NCBI GenBank assembly: GCA_905221615.1
Contig: CAJNDT010006005.1
Span: forward strand, 1 to 64,000
DNA: 64,000 nucleotides
Direction of reading: 5' to 3'
Origin: Symbiodinium sp. CCMP2592
Taxonomy: Eukaryota; Sar; Dinophyceae; Suessiales; Symbiodiniaceae
The notes below the pieces were generated by a model. That model saw only the letters and a program-made list of their open reading frames with translations, did no database searches and was not told the DNA's origin. Shown here piece by piece: positions 61,315-64,000 of the stretch. The translations under genes and the position numbers were made by a program. Position 1 is the first letter of the stretch; the number at the start of each line of letters is the position of its first letter.

Positions 61315-62223
61315 GAGCCTCCTTGTTGAGCAGATGCTGGCCTAATAGGTTGGTCACCAGCATGGAACGATCACCCTGAAGGTGAATTGCCATGTTGAGT
61401 GTAAGTTTGTCTTTAGTGCAAGTAATTAGATTGTTGCTGTTTCTGCTGATGATCCCAGTCGCCTCGGAGAGGGCGCTGTGTCATCCCAGGGCTTTGTTCT
61501 TATGTGGGCATGAGATAGCTCCCTGGCCCAGGAGAAGACTCGTTCCACTACAGGGCGATCTCCGCACTGTCGTTTGATGTCTGTTTTGTGGCAGCTGCAA
61601 TAGCACGGTTGCCAGGTTTTCCTGTAGCTTTTAAAGCTTCAGGGCTAAGGATTGCCCCTTGATTTTGATTGAGTTGGAGACGGCTTTTGCCTTCTACGGT
61701 GCCGGGTCACTCTCCACCATTGTTTAATCCCCTAAAGCTGGGTTTTGCAGATTTCTGCGCCAGGATTGAGAGGCGGGAGCTGTAAATACACGGGCGCCTG
61801 CCTTCCTGAGCGCATACTGCTAAACGTTCATTCTCACAGACCATCCATGAACCAAAACCTTCATGGTAAAAGCTGTCAATGTTGTTCCTGATTCCTTTCA
61901 CCGTCTCTAGTTCCTGTTTGGCTCTAGTTCCAAGTTCTAGGAGCTGTGGCAAGAGGATTGTGAAAAGAACTTCCCTGTTCTGTTTAAGGTCACTGAAACA
62001 GATGTAGGGACCAAATGCGTGTTCAATGAATTTAAACCAACAAAGACACCACAAGCGAAGCAAGGAACGGGGAAGCGAAACAAATATTTTAAGCCAGTAA
62101 AAGCAAGCCTGCGTCGTTCATCCTTGTTGACTTTGTTGTATTTGGTTGGATTGATTACTGTTTTCTGCTTTCACCACCCAATAACTGGTTTGATCTGGCA
62201 TCCTGGGTGCTGTGCCTAGTTGT
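61315..62223. other. Possible tubulin 3' flank; no gene
   Basis: Directly follows the tubulin stop. It may contain a retained 3' untranslated region. No poly(A) tract marks an insertion end. Frames are short and unrecognised. Confidence 0.4.
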
Positions 62224-62271
62224 AATGAAACAAACACAACGTGGAAACACGATAGCGTGGTTTGTTTCATT
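62224..62271. repeat. Hairpin with 12-bp perfect stem
   Basis: AATGAAACAAAC (62224-62235) pairs with GTTTGTTTCATT (62260-62271) around a 24-base loop containing ACGTGG and AGCGTG. The right arm's continuation, CATTGCAGTAAATTCAG, has a relative near 62866 (CATTGCATTCAGTAAATT). Confidence 0.7.
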
Positions 62272-62696
62272 GCAGTAAATTCAGCACTGAAAAAGAGGGG
62301 AACGAAAGTGCGGGTTTCAATGCAGCGAGGTCGCTCCTCACGTACCAATTCATTTTGACACAGGCTTTCGCCCCTTCATTTTCCGCGTGTATCTGTTGAG
62401 ATTAGTTGTTTCATTCCCTTGTTTGTTCTCCTTGTTTGTTTTGCCATTGTGGTTACGCAAAACTGAGGCGTGCAAAAGAGCCATAGAAAACACGGCAGCG
62501 AAACAAAGAAAGGAAGGGATGCCACAACTCTGTTCGTTGGTATTTTTCTGCCATCTAGTTCCAATTGTGTTTTGCTTGATTAGAATATTATTCCTATTGG
62601 GCCAGCTTTCATATAATCAAGCCGGGTTAAATGAAGCAATGTTGTTAAAACAAATGCAGGCTTTTGTGTCGTTTGATTTGCTGCATGTTTAATTAC

Positions 62697-62794
62697 TAGG
62701 CTGTTCAGTAACCCAATGGGAAAAAGTATATACTTTTCCCAGAAATAGGAACCCAGAACCTGAAAGTAAGGATGTGTACCACTGAACAGCCTGG
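62697..62794. mobile_element. MITE-like element with TSD ATTAC
   Basis: The terminal inverted repeats are AGGCTGTTCAGT (62698-62709) and ACTGAACAGCCT (62781-62792). The element is flanked by a 5-base direct repeat, ATTAC (62692-62696 and 62795-62799). Inside, TGGGAAAA and TTTTCCCA around AGTATATAC form a second palindrome. At about 98 bases there is no coding capacity, so it would depend on a transposase elsewhere. The superfamily is not clear from these termini. Confidence 0.7.
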
Positions 62795-63084
62795 ATTACA
62801 AGAAGGGCACACACGGATAAACTGCAAACTTATGAGCAAAAGCTGTGCCTTTTTCATTACATTGCATTCAGTAAATTTTCGCACTTAGTTTTAGCCTTTC
62901 TCTTTCTCTTTCTTTAAATATCTTAAATGCAATGCAATGAGGGGAGCAAAGCGTGTCTTAAAGTAAATGAAGGAACGAAGTTTATTCAGGCCTCGACAAC
63001 AATCAAATTTGGGTGATCCTTCAATCCTAAAACCCACAGTCCCGGAACCCGGCAGCTAGACTTTACACCCGAAACTCAACTCTG

Positions 63085-63419
63085 AACTGGTAGCTCCGAT
63101 TTTGGATCTTCATGGTGGCTGCGAGTTTGGATCTTCCCGGTAGCTCCGATCCTGGTAGCTCCGATTTTGCATCTTCCTAGTAGTTCCGATACTGCATTAG
63201 CTCCGATTTTGCCTCTTCCTGGTAGCTCGGATGTTGCACTTTCCTGGTAGCGCCGATATTGCATCTTCCCAGTAGCCTCGATTATGGATCTTCCCGGTAG
63301 CTCGGAATTGCATGTTCTTGGTAGCAGCTGCCAGTTGTGCATCTTCCTGGCAGCTCCGATTTTGCATCTTTCGGGTAGGTAGCTACCCACCCGGAAGATG
63401 CAAGAACCGAGCTACCAGG
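63085..63419. repeat. ~25-bp tandem array ending in a large near-palindrome
   Basis: About twelve units of TGGTAGCTCCGATTTTGCAT plus CTTCC run left to right, two of them truncated. At the right end the last unit meets an inverted copy. 63362-63403 is a 42-base palindrome with two mismatches per arm, centred on GGTAG/CTACC, and weaker pairing extends to 63346-63419. Inverted-orientation fragments (GGAAGATTC, CTGGTAACAGCTGGTACCAG) continue to about 63500. The open frames on the minus strand encode SELPGR-KIGA-type repeats as a by-product. Confidence 0.85.
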
Positions 63420-64000
63420 AAGATTCTGCGGGTCCCTGGAACCAAAAGAAACAAGGCCTGAATCTTTCTGGTAACAGCTGGTACCAGGAACCAGGAACAT
63501 GTTGGGGCTTAATATAGCTCAAAGGCCGAACTCCCGGAGTCGCGGGGTAGGGGGGGGTGGGGGAACCAGGAAGATTCGAAAGGTTGTCGCTGCCCGAGCT
63601 TGGGGGCTTTATGTTAACCTGCCGACTCGGATAACAAAAACCGTTTTAATCTTCCAGGTACCCCGCCCTACCTCCCAAACCCAGGATTTCCGTTTTGGAC
63701 CCCCGAATCTTACTGGTAGGAACCTTCAAGGACCATGGCTACCCCGGCACACGCATTAATGCACTATGGGTGGCCCCCCCACGGAATCACCAATTATTTC
63801 ACCATAGTAGTTCAGCGGTCATCTGGAAGAAGAGATGGAAAATAAAAATAATAAATAATACTAACAAAAATAATGATACTGCACCGGGGGCGGTAACATA
63901 ATGTTGACCTAGGATTAATAATCCCCCTACGATTAAAGGCGGCCTGCGGGCGGCTCCGGCCCCAATCTGTACTACTTTAAAGGCAGCACCCAAATAAGGA
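63420..64000. other. Scattered unit fragments; no gene
   Basis: Fragments of the adjacent array recur: AACCAGGAAGATTCG (about 63563), AATCTTCCAGGTACC (about 63648) and GAATCTTACTGGTAGGAACC (about 63704). A G-run is at 63547-63563. After 63836 the sequence becomes AT-rich (AATAATAAATAATACTAA). No gene seen. Confidence 0.6.

Noticed and set aside
1-64000. CRISPR array, bacterial operon or prophage
   Set aside because: No regularly spaced identical repeats with unique spacers, no ribosome-binding-site-led gene strings and no bacterial protein families.

Overview
The window reads as nuclear DNA from a gene-poor protist, most likely a dinoflagellate. The reasons are: two decayed conserved genes (polyubiquitin and alpha-tubulin) of ordinary eukaryotic type; tens of kilobases with no bacterial-type gene packing; abundant short, degenerate repeat arrays; and, at 3885-3898 on the minus strand, a 14-base match to the 3' end of the 22-base dinoflagellate spliced leader. 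The lineage call is an inference. The leader match is partial and was found by looking for it.

No intact gene can be defended. Most open frames of 60-200 codons are what chance gives in 64 kb of roughly half-GC DNA. Four regions carry convincing or probable protein history. (1) 60198-61314 is a chimeric pseudogene: the end of one ubiquitin unit, two damaged units and a stub of a third, joined directly to the C-terminal half of alpha-tubulin in a different frame. (2) 37513-39145, minus strand, is a decayed gene spread over all three frames, with a transposase-like segment. (3) 49974-51086, plus strand, is a second decayed mobile-element-like gene with one in-frame stop and at least one frameshift. 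(4) 33415-33729, minus strand, is a short exon-like stretch of unknown identity.

The rest is repeat-dominated. From 0 to 19 kb: simple repeats, a small foldback at 2.9 kb, hairpins at 5.7 kb, the leader relic at 3.9 kb and a weak tRNA-like promoter at 9.0 kb. At 19.9-20.4 kb a striking array has ten short units in one orientation followed by ten in the other, inside 14-base direct repeats. From 20 to 32 kb there are only microsatellites. From 32 to 36 kb lie two degenerate tandem arrays. From 37 to 51 kb lie the two transposon-like pseudogenes, a G-rich inverted repeat at 46 kb, and a 32-base identical repeat 7.6 kb apart. From 52 to 57 kb are three more minisatellite-like arrays. From 60 to 64 kb are the ubiquitin-tubulin chimera, a 98-base MITE-like element with a 5-base target duplication, and a second array of about 25-base units that ends in a large near-palindrome.

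The recurring theme, and the best candidate for something undescribed, is short-unit arrays that reverse orientation at a central dyad (20 kb and 63 kb, with a simpler relative at 46 kb). They look like products of repeated local copying plus foldback rather than standard transposons or ordinary satellites.
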